Of a stretch of DNA of 25,437 nucleotides, positions 14,959-23,707 are shown piece after piece. The DNA comes from Candidatus Hydrogenedentota bacterium (lineage in GTDB: Bacteria; Hydrogenedentota; Hydrogenedentia; Hydrogenedentales; CAITNO01): contig SLFT01000169.1 of assembly GCA_007124105.1 (NCBI GenBank), positions 1 through 25,437 of the forward strand. The letters are read 5' to 3'. Position 1 is the first letter of the stretch, and each line of letters starts with the position of its first letter. The notes under the pieces are model-generated. The model saw only the letters and a list, made by a program, of their open reading frames with translations, was not told where the DNA came from and did not search any database. Both the position numbers and the translations under genes were made by a program.

Positions 14959-16314
14959 TTATACCAGCACTATATACAAAAGAAACGTCACTGAGAAGGC
15001 TGTCGCTCCCTGTACCAGCGTCGCCAGGGTCTGCGCTTTGTAAGCGTCTTTCACGCTCATGCCGCTGAATTGGGTCACCACCCAGAAGTAGCTGTCGTTG
15101 GCATGTGATACGGTCATCGCTCCCGCGCCAATGGCCATTACCACCAGGGAAAGTTGTACGGGCGACACAACATCCATACCCGCCAGAAAGGGCGCGACAA
15201 GCGCCGAGGTAACCACCAGCGCCGCCGTTGACGAACCTTGGGCGGATTTCAAACAGGCGGCGATTACGAAAGGCAACACCAGCACAAAGGGACCGCCGAA
15301 CAGGCCGCCCTCGGCCAATCCCTTGATCAGGTCCGCAACGGGCGTGGCGCTTAATACGCTTCCGAACGCGCCGCCCGCGCAGGTGATCAGCAGGATAGGC
15401 GCCGCGCCCTGTATCCCCGCGCCTATCCACCCGGTAAGCGTGGCTTCGTCAAAACGCGGCAGCAGCAGCATGGCAAACAACAACCCCACCAGCAATGCCG
15501 TGGTCGGCGCGCCCAGAAAGAGCATTGTTGCGGCGCCGGTTCCTGCATAATCGGTGAAGGAAATCACTGAACCCAGACCTATCAGAAATACGGGTACGAC
15601 AATGGGCGCAAGCGCTTTCCACACATGCGGCAGTTGTTCAACCGGCTGCTCGGGCGCTTCATCAGGAAACGGCAATTCCTCTTCGCTGATTTGGATGCTC
15701 GCGGCAACACGCGTTGCCCAGAAGTAACCGACCGCGATAGTAGGCACAGACACCAACGTCCCCATGAGCATGACTACGCCAAGGTAATCAGCGGCGCCGA
15801 TGTTGCCCGCGGCCGCTATGGGGCCCGGCGTCGGCGGCACAAGCGTGTGTGTGGCGTAAAGTCCCGTGGCAAGCGCCACCGACATGGACGCAAGCGGAAC
15901 CTTGGCGCGTCTGGCGGTCGCCTTGCTCAGACTCGAAAGAATCACGTATCCCGAATCACAAAATACGGGAACACTGACAATGGCGCCAATCAAAGACATG
16001 GCCAACTGGGGGCGTTGTTCGCCCACCACACGGAGTACCACTTCGGCCATGCGCAGCGCCGCACCCGACTTCTCGAGGATAACGCCAATAATAGTCCCAG
16101 TCACGATCACCAGTCCGATATATCGCATCATGTTCCCGAAACCTGTGGTGATGGTATCTGTCAGCGTATCCAATGGCATGCCTACCAGCAGTCCCACCAG
16201 ATACGCAGCAAAAATCAGCGCAAGAAACGGATGTAATTTTACCTTGGCCGTGGCCACAATGATAAACACAATGGCCAACACAAGAACTACAAGTAAATAC
16301 GGACCTTCAATCAT
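14959..16314 (-). CDS. GntP-family permease (gluconate/organic acid : H+ symporter)
   Basis: 451-residue polytopic inner-membrane protein of the GntP family, with about a dozen hydrophobic segments from residue 5 onward. Family landmarks are KVKLHPFLALIFAAYLVGLLVG (24-45), VIVTGTIIGVILEKSGAA, VSVPVFCDSGYVILSSL (conserved CDSG), ATHTLVPPTPGPIAAA and, near the C-terminus, MTVSHANDSYFWVVTQFSG. Known members import gluconate, glycerate or similar sugar acids. The substrate here is not determined. The start is 10 bp after the stop of the SUMF1/dockerin gene, with AGGAAAA in the gap, so the two are almost certainly co-transcribed. Confidence 0.92.
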   Translation of the reverse strand: MIEGPYLLVVLVLAIVFIIVATAKVKLHPFLALIFAAYLVGLLVGMPLDTLTDTITTGFGNMMRYIGLVIVTGTIIGVILEKSGAALRMAEVVLRVVGEQRPQLAMSLIGAIVSVPVFCDSGYVILSSLSKATARRAKVPLASMSVALATGLYATHTLVPPTPGPIAAAGNIGAADYLGVVMLMGTLVSVPTIAVGYFWATRVAASIQISEEELPFPDEAPEQPVEQLPHVWKALAPIVVPVFLIGLGSVISFTDYAGTGAATMLFLGAPTTALLVGLLFAMLLLPRFDEATLTGWIGAGIQGAAPILLITCAGGAFGSVLSATPVADLIKGLAEGGLFGGPFVLVLPFVIAACLKSAQGSSTAALVVTSALVAPFLAGMDVVSPVQLSLVVMAIGAGAMTVSHANDSYFWVVTQFSGMSVKDAYKAQTLATLVQGATAFSVTFLLYIVLV

Positions 16315-16324
16315 ATCGCTTTTC

Positions 16325-19321
16325 CTATTCTCCCGATATTGTCAGCGCGACCCGAAATCCAATGGCGTTGCTTAATACCTCATGACTGTTGCTGCCCCGG
16401 AAAACTGCGCGACACCAATACGCGGCACTGCTCCACGCGCCGCCGCGCAATACCCGCGTAGCGCCTGTCTCGGCGCCGGTGGGATTGGTCTGGGCCCCCT
16501 CGGGATATGCGCCATACCTGTCATGACACCACTCAAAGATATTGCCCGCCATATCGTATAATCCGGAAGGACTCGGGCTGTCAGTTGTCAGCGCGTCCGG
16601 TACGCTCACTTGTATCGGATTGACGCCGTTATACCATCCTACAGGCGTGGTCAATGGCGCGCCGAACAGATCAAGTGGATTGGCCGGGTCTTCGTCCGGA
16701 CTGTAATTCGCCCGGCCAATGTCAAGGGCGTCGGAACCGGAGCCATAGCGCCGATGCGCGCCCGCTGCGGGGTCCCATGCCGCTGCCCGTTCCCACTCCG
16801 CTTCCGTAGGAAGACGGTACCCGTTCCGCACCGGTTCATGGCGGGTCCATGTCGCCGTATCGTAACATGGCGAAAGGCCCTCGAACTCGCTGAGCCAGTT
16901 GCAGTAGGCTACGGCCCCATACCAGGAAATATAGGCTGCGGGATGGTTAGCCATCGAAAACAGCTGGTCGTCATATCCTTCCCGGCTTATTACGCCAAAC
17001 CGACCGCCGCTGTAACGAATCGCCCCGTTTTCCTCGTCGCCGGCTGTCGCAACAATCGGCTGCCCGTAAGCAAATACAATCCCGCCGGTGTAGGTTCCGC
17101 CGTCGCTGTCTTGCAGATAACCGCGCTGGTGGGCCCAGTTCAGGATATTCGCAAACTCCTGGTTGGTGACCGGATATCTCCCCATCTCGTAGGCGTCCAG
17201 AAACACTTCACGTACCGGCAATTCGTCATTATCGCCTTCGTCCTCATAGGGGCGTCCCATCATAAAAACGCCTTCTTCAATCACCCTCTTCTCGGGAGTT
17301 TGCGGTGGGACAATCTCAAATTCCTCCTCGTCCCCGCCGGAGTCGTCTTCCACATCAATGGGTATGGCTGTTACCGCGCCGTCTTCCCACAGTACAGGCG
17401 CGTACCAGTCGGCCAGTTCCCCGTAGGGCCCGTAAAGATGAGCGGTCTGCAACGTAACGGGCGGTATGTAACCGTCGAACACAGGCGCGCCCAATCGAAA
17501 TCGCAGGCGCGCCAGCATCACCCGTTCATCCACGTCTGCCGCGCCTTCCTCGGCGCGACCGAAGAAGATGCGCGCGACGCCGGGCCGGGCCGCATCAACG
17601 TAAATGACGCCGCCCTGAAACGCGGGGGCCGCCTCGACGGCATCCAGTTCGAATAGTTCGCTGTCATGGGGCCAGGTAATCGTTATCTCGCCGCCATGGA
17701 TTCCCTGAGCAAGGTCCGTCCACACGGGCAACACAACGAAGCTGTCCCCTTCAGCGGTATCCGTTCCTATGGAAACCGTCACAGGCGTGGGATAAGCGGC
17801 CCGTAGAATATCGGCAAGGGTGGGCGCATCGTCATGGGCGGGCAAGTCGTACCAGCCGTCAAGGAGCCGCAGAATAATTGTGGCGTCCGCGCCGTTGATG
17901 CGCCCATCTCTGTTCAAATCGCCGGCCTGGTGGCGGCACTCGTTCGGCGCTTCGTGTCTGGCCGCAATACGCAGCACAAGTTCAGCGTCGGCCGGTTCTA
18001 TTATTGCGTTATTGTCCACATCGCCAGGCATGCATTCATCAGTCGCCATCACCACGCCCTGGGTGTATGTTACGTTTACCATAACGCCGTTGGACTGCAG
18101 CGCAGCGCTGACGACATGAACGCACGCCATTTCGCCCAGGGCGAAGGCGGGGCTCACTTCGCCGATGAGTTCCAGAATGCGTCCTTCGCCGATCAGCGTT
18201 GTTGCGGCGCCGCCGTCAACTTCAATACGAATGTGTCCCGTTCCCAGCGCGTATGCCGTTGCGATACCGTCAGCGGTAATGGCAGCGGTTACGGCAATTG
18301 TCTGCGATATGTCGAAAACATCAATCGGCGCATCCGTTTCGCAGTCTGAAAACAACAATTCAACAGCCAGGAAGTCTCCGGCAATGCCAAAAGCGTTTTC
18401 AAGGGCAATGGGAAAACGCGCTATGTCTCCAGGCAATACCGATACGTGGGGCAGGGACAATCTTGTATCTCCCGCAATTGCCCAGGCCTTGACCGACAGA
18501 CGACTTTCCTCGCCGTCTCGGGTTGCCGCCGTTACCTGATAAGCGTATCGCGCGCCGGGCGTCGCGGCAGTATCTTCGTAGCGCAGTGCGCGCACCGGCG
18601 CGTCCGTAAGCCGGGTGGCGCTTTTCTCCGATTCGCCTGTCCGGTACACATGGTAGCCCGCAATGTTGTACAGGGTCTGGGCGTCCCAGCGCACCAACAC
18701 GTCCTGCGGTCCGGCGACGGCCTCGACATACGCGGGAGCGTCAGGCGCAACAGCGGTGTAGGCAGCCGTGTGCGCATACGTTTCCCCCGCGTCAACATCC
18801 ACTGTTGTTGACGTCGGTGCCGTCCAGCCAGGCGCGGCGCGAAATTCAAGATTGTGAATGCCGCGCGGCAAGGGGTCAATAGACGAGCCGGACGCGCGCC
18901 AGGCCGTTTCACCTTCAACGCGCCATTGCGCGCCCACAGTCACGGCGTTCTCCGGCGTCAATACAACACGCAATGCGCCTGCCTGCGCAAAGGTTGCGGT
19001 AATCCTCGTGTTCTTTTCAATGACAAATTCGTATGAAGGGTTATGGCCCTCAATATCGCCCGACCACCCGAGAAACATATAGCCCTCAGACGGCGCCGCC
19101 GTCAACAGCACAGTGGTTCCCGCGCGGTATCTTGCCTGGGATGGTTCCTGAACAACCATGCCGCCGCCCGCCGGTTCAACAACAATCTCAAGACTGCGTC
19201 TAGGAGAACAACCATAAAAAGAAGCCATCAGCACGACAACCAACAGGCCCCGCGCCATTTGTGCAAAGCACTGTCTATTCAAGAGAGTAGTCATCGTTGA
19301 ACGCATAATCCTTTTTGCCAT
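16325..19321 (-). CDS. Exported modular protein: beta-repeat, FN3, cohesin-like, dockerin and SUMF1 (FGE-sulfatase) domains
   Basis: 998 residues. In order: an N-terminal hydrophobic export segment (24-37) ending in FYGC, a weak lipobox (C38); an InlB-type bacterial repeat (about 44-113, GWSGD 85-89); a PEGA-like segment (117-190); fibronectin type III (about 194-282); a cohesin-like beta domain (287-425, VLPGDIARFPIAL); a dockerin with two Ca2+ loops (433-489, GDVDNNAIIEPAD and GDLNRDGRINGAD); a second cohesin-like domain (512-655); an acidic linker; and a SUMF1 domain (about 680-996, GYRLPTEAEWERAA 834-847, LYDMAGNIFEWCHD 921-934). True formylglycine-generating enzymes have two cysteines in the final GGSF-C-x4-C region. 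Here the site reads GGAWSSAAYWCR (960-971) with only the second (C970), so formylglycine formation is unlikely. Start uncertain: ATGs at 19321, 19306 and 19294 are in frame and none has a clean RBS. It leads into GntP. Confidence 0.85.
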   Translation of the reverse strand: MAKRIMRSTMTTLLNRQCFAQMARGLLVVVLMASFYGCSPRRSLEIVVEPAGGGMVVQEPSQARYRAGTTVLLTAAPSEGYMFLGWSGDIEGHNPSYEFVIEKNTRITATFAQAGALRVVLTPENAVTVGAQWRVEGETAWRASGSSIDPLPRGIHNLEFRAAPGWTAPTSTTVDVDAGETYAHTAAYTAVAPDAPAYVEAVAGPQDVLVRWDAQTLYNIAGYHVYRTGESEKSATRLTDAPVRALRYEDTAATPGARYAYQVTAATRDGEESRLSVKAWAIAGDTRLSLPHVSVLPGDIARFPIALENAFGIAGDFLAVELLFSDCETDAPIDVFDISQTIAVTAAITADGIATAYALGTGHIRIEVDGGAATTLIGEGRILELIGEVSPAFALGEMACVHVVSAALQSNGVMVNVTYTQGVVMATDECMPGDVDNNAIIEPADAELVLRIAARHEAPNECRHQAGDLNRDGRINGADATIILRLLDGWYDLPAHDDAPTLADILRAAYPTPVTVSIGTDTAEGDSFVVLPVWTDLAQGIHGGEITITWPHDSELFELDAVEAAPAFQGGVIYVDAARPGVARIFFGRAEEGAADVDERVMLARLRFRLGAPVFDGYIPPVTLQTAHLYGPYGELADWYAPVLWEDGAVTAIPIDVEDDSGGDEEEFEIVPPQTPEKRVIEEGVFMMGRPYEDEGDNDELPVREVFLDAYEMGRYPVTNQEFANILNWAHQRGYLQDSDGGTYTGGIVFAYGQPIVATAGDEENGAIRYSGGRFGVISREGYDDQLFSMANHPAAYISWYGAVAYCNWLSEFEGLSPCYDTATWTRHEPVRNGYRLPTEAEWERAAAWDPAAGAHRRYGSGSDALDIGRANYSPDEDPANPLDLFGAPLTTPVGWYNGVNPIQVSVPDALTTDSPSPSGLYDMAGNIFEWCHDRYGAYPEGAQTNPTGAETGATRVLRGGAWSSAAYWCRAVFRGSNSHEVLSNAIGFRVALTISGE

Positions 19322-19504
19322 TGTTTGCTTATTGTCGTCTCATTGCTCGTTTCCGCTCGTCAACACATAATCCTGCGGCAATAAGTACATGTGGATGCAC
19401 TGAAGCGTGAGCAACATACACGATAAATATTTCATTGGATTGCCGGCAGCGCGCGTATTGATAAAGATACCTGACGTGGGCTGCGCTTCACAATCCCTGC
19501 GTTA

Positions 19505-20779
19505 TCAAAGGCGAGCGTCTCGACGCAAAAAAAACAGACCGTAAAGATCAATGCTCACAGCAACACATATCGTATAGACCAGGAGCAACACATACTGTTT
19601 CATGGAGAGCGTCGGCGGCAGGCTTACGATATATCCCGCCAGGAGGATTAGCAGCAGCACATTGGGCGGCATCCATGCCGGAAGTTTTGCCGCTCCCTTT
19701 CGCAACCATTGCGCAAGCAGCGCGGTAAAGGGCGCAAGATAGATCAGCGTTACCACAATGCGATGCGTGGTTGACCATTCAAAGCCGTGCAGGTTTATCA
19801 GGCCCTGCCATACGTTGGCGACAATAGAGCCGGTCACGAGCCACAGCGGAAATGCCGCGCCCCAGAACCGTTCCCGGAACCGGGGTAAGGGCCGCGCTTC
19901 TGACAGCGCGGGCGTATTAAAAAGCCAGAAAACAAGCCCATAAGCGATTCCACCGCCCAGGCCGACGCTCATCTCCCAATTCTTCCACCAGCCAAGGGCG
20001 AGCGCCGAGCCATGGAAGGTATGCCAATACCCGCCCACGGCAAAGGAAATGGCGAAGCCCAGACTCAGGATGCCCATCACGGCAACGGCGCGCCAGTCGC
20101 GACGATATATCTCGAAGGCCAGGAATCCGAGGAATAAACCGACATGGGGCGCGATGTTGCGTAGCGAGCCCACGGCGCGTTGACAGGTCGCGTATTCTTC
20201 CACTTCATACAGCCCTTCCTGGTAAAAGGGCAGGAACCATTGTGGAAATACGCGCACTATCACAGCCGCTGCTATCAGCCCGGCAACGCCCGCGCCGATA
20301 CGGCCGACCCAGCCGCTCAGGCCCAGCGGGCGTTTCGGCGCGCACCAGGCCAGAAAAGCGCCCGCGTTGCCGCCCCAGTGCAGCCCGCAGAGAAGCAGTG
20401 CGAGATATCCTGTCCATGCGCCCACCTCGCGCGCGCCCTCGGGATAATTCAGGTAAAAAATCCCCTGCACCCAGGCCACATAGACGCCATAACCGGTCAT
20501 GCCGCCAAAGGCCGCGCCAAAGGTGATGGCCGCGATGACGCGCAGCGAACCGTAGGGGCGTTTATCGGCGTGGCCGCCGGTTTGAGAGAACATATACCAC
20601 AACATGGCCCACCCGAGCCCGGCCAGCGCCCCGCCCTGCGAACCGCCAAAACCGGTCGTGCCGCGAATGGCCCAGACAAACGCGCCAGTAAGGCCCATTA
20701 TCGCCACCAGCGAGACTGTCTGCGCAGGCGTCAGCATGCCTGTCTGAAGCGTTCCGTTCCGTCCGTTTTCCTGCGTCAT
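19505..20779 (-). CDS. Polytopic membrane protein of unknown function
   Basis: 424 residues, rich in hydrophobic helices (about ten or more segments, starting near residue 17 with TPAQTVSLVAIMGLTGAFVW) and ending in the short basic tail FFLRRDARL. Glycine-rich loops (RGTTGFGGSQGGALAGLGWAM, LGGGIAYGLVFW) and conserved-looking Trp/His residues (GGYWHTFHGSALALGWW) are visible. I do not recognise a transporter or enzyme family; an integral-membrane enzyme or a transporter are both possible. ATG at 20779 has AGAAGGA 8 nt upstream. It stands alone: the SUMF1 gene begins about 180 bp downstream with its own leader, and the SNF2 gene diverges upstream. Confidence 0.75.
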   Translation of the reverse strand: MTQENGRNGTLQTGMLTPAQTVSLVAIMGLTGAFVWAIRGTTGFGGSQGGALAGLGWAMLWYMFSQTGGHADKRPYGSLRVIAAITFGAAFGGMTGYGVYVAWVQGIFYLNYPEGAREVGAWTGYLALLLCGLHWGGNAGAFLAWCAPKRPLGLSGWVGRIGAGVAGLIAAAVIVRVFPQWFLPFYQEGLYEVEEYATCQRAVGSLRNIAPHVGLFLGFLAFEIYRRDWRAVAVMGILSLGFAISFAVGGYWHTFHGSALALGWWKNWEMSVGLGGGIAYGLVFWLFNTPALSEARPLPRFRERFWGAAFPLWLVTGSIVANVWQGLINLHGFEWSTTHRIVVTLIYLAPFTALLAQWLRKGAAKLPAWMPPNVLLLILLAGYIVSLPPTLSMKQYVLLLVYTICVAVSIDLYGLFFLRRDARL

Positions 20780-20908
20780 AAATGAAATCCTTCTCTTGTT
20801 GAATAGCGATTAACCCGGATATCTTAACACGTCGGCTGTATCCGATGGGATTCTCCGCTTTGTTGGAAACGACCAGATTCGTATCTCATATTTGTCTTAC
20901 GGCAATTG

Positions 20909-20938
20909 TTGCGCTATCAAAAAGGGTTTTGCTATTCT
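20909..20938 (+). promoter_or_regulatory. Putative promoter of the SNF2-SWIM operon
   Basis: TTGCGC (20909-20914) and TATTCT (20933-20938) with an 18-bp spacer. Transcription would start near 20945, inside the longest open frame (which begins at 20845) but upstream of the ATG at 21016. This favours the shorter protein. Confidence 0.35.
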
Positions 20939-21015
20939 GGACACAAGTGGAAGCGAATCTTGCGGAGTTGCCGCCTATCCTGTCTTACGCTTTTCTCTAT
21001 CCGGGACTATGCTCT

Positions 21016-23697
21016 ATGCCTGACATACGTTTAACGCCCACGGGAAAATTACGCTGGGAATCGAACGCGCATACCGACACGCCCGCCGCTCTTGAACCAG
21101 TACGCCAGCGCTTTGACGACGATTGGCGCGCGGGACTGTTTACGCTTGCGGCGCGAAAAACTGATGTAAACGACTACCCGGTCCTGCGCTACTGGCAGGG
21201 AATCGGCGATGTCTATCTTACCCGGCTTTGTCATATTCCCGAAACTGAAAAGGTTATCTCAATAGCGGCGCCTGATGCTGCCCAGTATGCCGAATGGACC
21301 CTTGCCGCGCCGCCCATGGAAGGCGGTGAATACCTGTCGGCGGAAACGCTCGAGGCGATATGGGATGCACTGGACGCCTGGACCAAGGACGCGATTACCC
21401 GGCATGGCGCGCTTGGCCCGTTCCTCGAGAAAACCGCTCCGAAATGGGCGCAGGTGGGCCGCGTCTGTTTTCATCTGGCGGAGAACAAAGCCGATGAGGA
21501 ACGTCCGTTTGCCTTCATGGCAAGTTATACCACAGGCTTTGGCGCTTCTGGCAGGGTAAAGCACCAGGCGTTGCGAAACGCGCTTGAGCAATACGCGGGC
21601 GCAAAGAACCGAGCCGCCCTGGTCCGCCTTCTTTCGCCGGTGGAGCGCGCGGCCAAACGCCTCGACTGGGTAAAAACACTGGTAGATACGGGGGGCGTTT
21701 ACAAGCCAATGGCCTGGACCGCCGAGCGCGCTTATAGATTCCTGCGCGATGCGGCGGCCCTCGAGGAGTGCGGTCTGTCCGTGCGGTTGCCGAACTGGTG
21801 GCAGAAGCGTCCACGACCGGGCGTTTCCATAACAATCGGCAACGCGAAGTCCGCTACGCTGGGCGTAAAGACGATGCTTGACTTTGATGTGCAGGTCGCT
21901 CTCGGCGACGAGACATTGACGCGCGCGGAAGTGCAAGCGCTGCTGGACGGTCCTGATGGTCTGGTTATGCTCAAGGGCCAATGGGTTGAAGTCAATCAGG
22001 AGAAGCTGCGCGCGGCTATCGAACACTGGGAGAAGCTCCAGGCCAAATCACAAGACGGCGAAATCTCCTTTATCGAGGGGATGCGCCTGTTGGCGGGCGC
22101 GCCCGCGGACCTCAAGCACCAAGAAATACAGGATGATACGCGGGTCTGGGCCCATGTCACTGCGGGCGACGCGCTGCGCGAGACCCTGGCGACGCTGCGC
22201 GACCCGGCCCGCCTGGACCCCGTGGGCAAGGGCGACAGTCTACGCGCCACCTTGCGCCCCTACCAGCGCGATGGGGTGGCCTGGTTGCGCTTCTTGTCCG
22301 AACTTGGGCTGGGCGCGTGTCTTGCGGACGATATGGGCCTGGGAAAAACGCTACAAGTGCTCGCGCTGCTGCAATACAGCCGTACCCAACGCGACGGCGA
22401 CAACGCCCCGGCTCTGCTGGTGGCGCCCGCCTCGCTCCTGGGCAACTGGCGTCGCGAGGCCGAACGTTTCACGCCCGACCTGCGAACGGTGTTTCTACAC
22501 CCCTCAGAAACCGATAAGGCGACGCTTGAACGCATCGCCAACGCGCCCGAGAAGGAACTCGCTGGCGTGGACATGGCGGTAACCACCTACGCAATGGCGA
22601 CACGACAGACATGGCTGAGCGAAATGTCGTGGCGCGCGGTTATCCTTGACGAGGCCCAGGCAATCAAGAATCCTGGCGCAAAACAGACCAAAGCCGTGAA
22701 AAAACTCCAAGCGCGCGCGCGCGTTGCGCTGACTGGCACGCCCGTGGAAAATCGTGTGGGCGACTTGTGGTCCATTTTTGACTTTCTAAATCCCGGATTA
22801 CTCGGGTCGTCAACAGTCTTCGCCAATTTTGTAAAGACGCTGCAGCGGCGACGGGACAGTCAATTCGCGCCGTTGCGCAAACTCGTTGCCCCGTATATTC
22901 TGCGCAGATTGAAAACGGACAAAAAAGTCATCGCCGATTTGCCGGATAAGACGGAAGCGCCCGCCTACTGCGCCATGACGTCCAGCCAGATAAAGATTTA
23001 CGAAAAGACCGTGCAATCGCTGGAAGACGCGTTGGCCAAAGACGAGGACGGCATGGCGCGGCGCGGCCTGGTGTTGCAGTATCTCATGCGCTTCAAGCAG
23101 ATTTGCAACCATCCGAGTCAGCTGACCGGCTCTGGCGATTACGCGCCCGGGCAGAGCGGAAAATTCCTGCGGCTCGCCGAAATCTGCGAGGAAATTGCGG
23201 CGCGCCAGGAGAAGGCGCTGGTGTTCACCCAATTTCGCGAAATCATAGACCCGCTCGAAGAACATCTGGCGACCCTCTTCGGACGGAGCGGACTCGTTTT
23301 ACATGGCGGAACGCCTGTCAAACAACGCGCTAAAATCGTGGAACGCTTTCAAAGCGAAGACGGCCCGCCGTTCTTCGTACTTTCTCTCAAAGCGGGCGGC
23401 TCGGGACTCAATCTTACCGCCGCCTCACATGTTATTCACTTTGACCGCTGGTGGAACCCAGCCGTCGAAAATCAGGCTACGGATCGCGCCTTTCGTATCG
23501 GCCAAAAGAAGAACGTACTGGTTCATAAGTTTATTACCCGCGGTTCCCTCGAGGAACACATTGACGCGCTTATCGCAGAAAAGAGACAATTGGCGGAAGA
23601 ACTACTGTCCGACGACAGCGAGATAAACCTTACGGAACTGGATGATAACGCGTTGTTAAACCTGGTGCGCCTGGATGTAACCCGCGCGATGGCATAA
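21016..23697 (+). CDS. SNF2-family DNA-dependent ATPase / helicase-like protein
   Basis: 893 residues from the ATG at 21016; the frame is open back to 20845, but those 57 residues look unlike the family and have no RBS. A bacterial SNF2-associated N-terminal region (about 1-400) precedes the two RecA-like lobes. Motifs are LRPYQRDGVAWLRFL, Walker A DDMGLGKT (438-445), VAPASLLGNW, motif II DEAQ (545-548; DEAQ is common in bacterial SNF2 proteins), VALTGTPVENRVGDLWSIFDF, then lobe 2 RFKQICNHPSQ, ALVFTQF, SLKAGGSGLNLTAASHVIHFDRWWNPAVENQATDRAFRIGQ and a C-terminal brace helix. SNF2 proteins translocate on duplex DNA and remodel protein-DNA complexes. The stop is 10 bp before the SWIM gene, whose product is the likely partner. 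Confidence 0.92.
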   Translation: MPDIRLTPTGKLRWESNAHTDTPAALEPVRQRFDDDWRAGLFTLAARKTDVNDYPVLRYWQGIGDVYLTRLCHIPETEKVISIAAPDAAQYAEWTLAAPPMEGGEYLSAETLEAIWDALDAWTKDAITRHGALGPFLEKTAPKWAQVGRVCFHLAENKADEERPFAFMASYTTGFGASGRVKHQALRNALEQYAGAKNRAALVRLLSPVERAAKRLDWVKTLVDTGGVYKPMAWTAERAYRFLRDAAALEECGLSVRLPNWWQKRPRPGVSITIGNAKSATLGVKTMLDFDVQVALGDETLTRAEVQALLDGPDGLVMLKGQWVEVNQEKLRAAIEHWEKLQAKSQDGEISFIEGMRLLAGAPADLKHQEIQDDTRVWAHVTAGDALRETLATLRDPARLDPVGKGDSLRATLRPYQRDGVAWLRFLSELGLGACLADDMGLGKTLQVLALLQYSRTQRDGDNAPALLVAPASLLGNWRREAERFTPDLRTVFLHPSETDKATLERIANAPEKELAGVDMAVTTYAMATRQTWLSEMSWRAVILDEAQAIKNPGAKQTKAVKKLQARARVALTGTPVENRVGDLWSIFDFLNPGLLGSSTVFANFVKTLQRRRDSQFAPLRKLVAPYILRRLKTDKKVIADLPDKTEAPAYCAMTSSQIKIYEKTVQSLEDALAKDEDGMARRGLVLQYLMRFKQICNHPSQLTGSGDYAPGQSGKFLRLAEICEEIAARQEKALVFTQFREIIDPLEEHLATLFGRSGLVLHGGTPVKQRAKIVERFQSEDGPPFFVLSLKAGGSGLNLTAASHVIHFDRWWNPAVENQATDRAFRIGQKKNVLVHKFITRGSLEEHIDALIAEKRQLAEELLSDDSEINLTELDDNALLNLVRLDVTRAMA

Positions 23698-23707
23698 GGA
23701 GACAATA

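Noticed and set aside
16325..17282. SUMF1 domain as a genuine formylglycine-generating enzyme for sulfatases
   Set aside because: The first of the two catalytic-region cysteines is replaced (GGAWSSAAYWCR) and no sulfatase gene is in the window.
16610..17656. 348-codon open frame on the plus strand
   Set aside because: It is antisense to the SUMF1 domain and the second cohesin-like region of a clearly coding gene. Long antisense frames are common opposite GC-rich genes, and its translation shows no domain.
20845..21015. 57-codon upstream extension of the SNF2 gene
   Set aside because: No RBS at 20845, and a plausible promoter lies inside it. The shorter start is preferred, although its own RBS is also weak.
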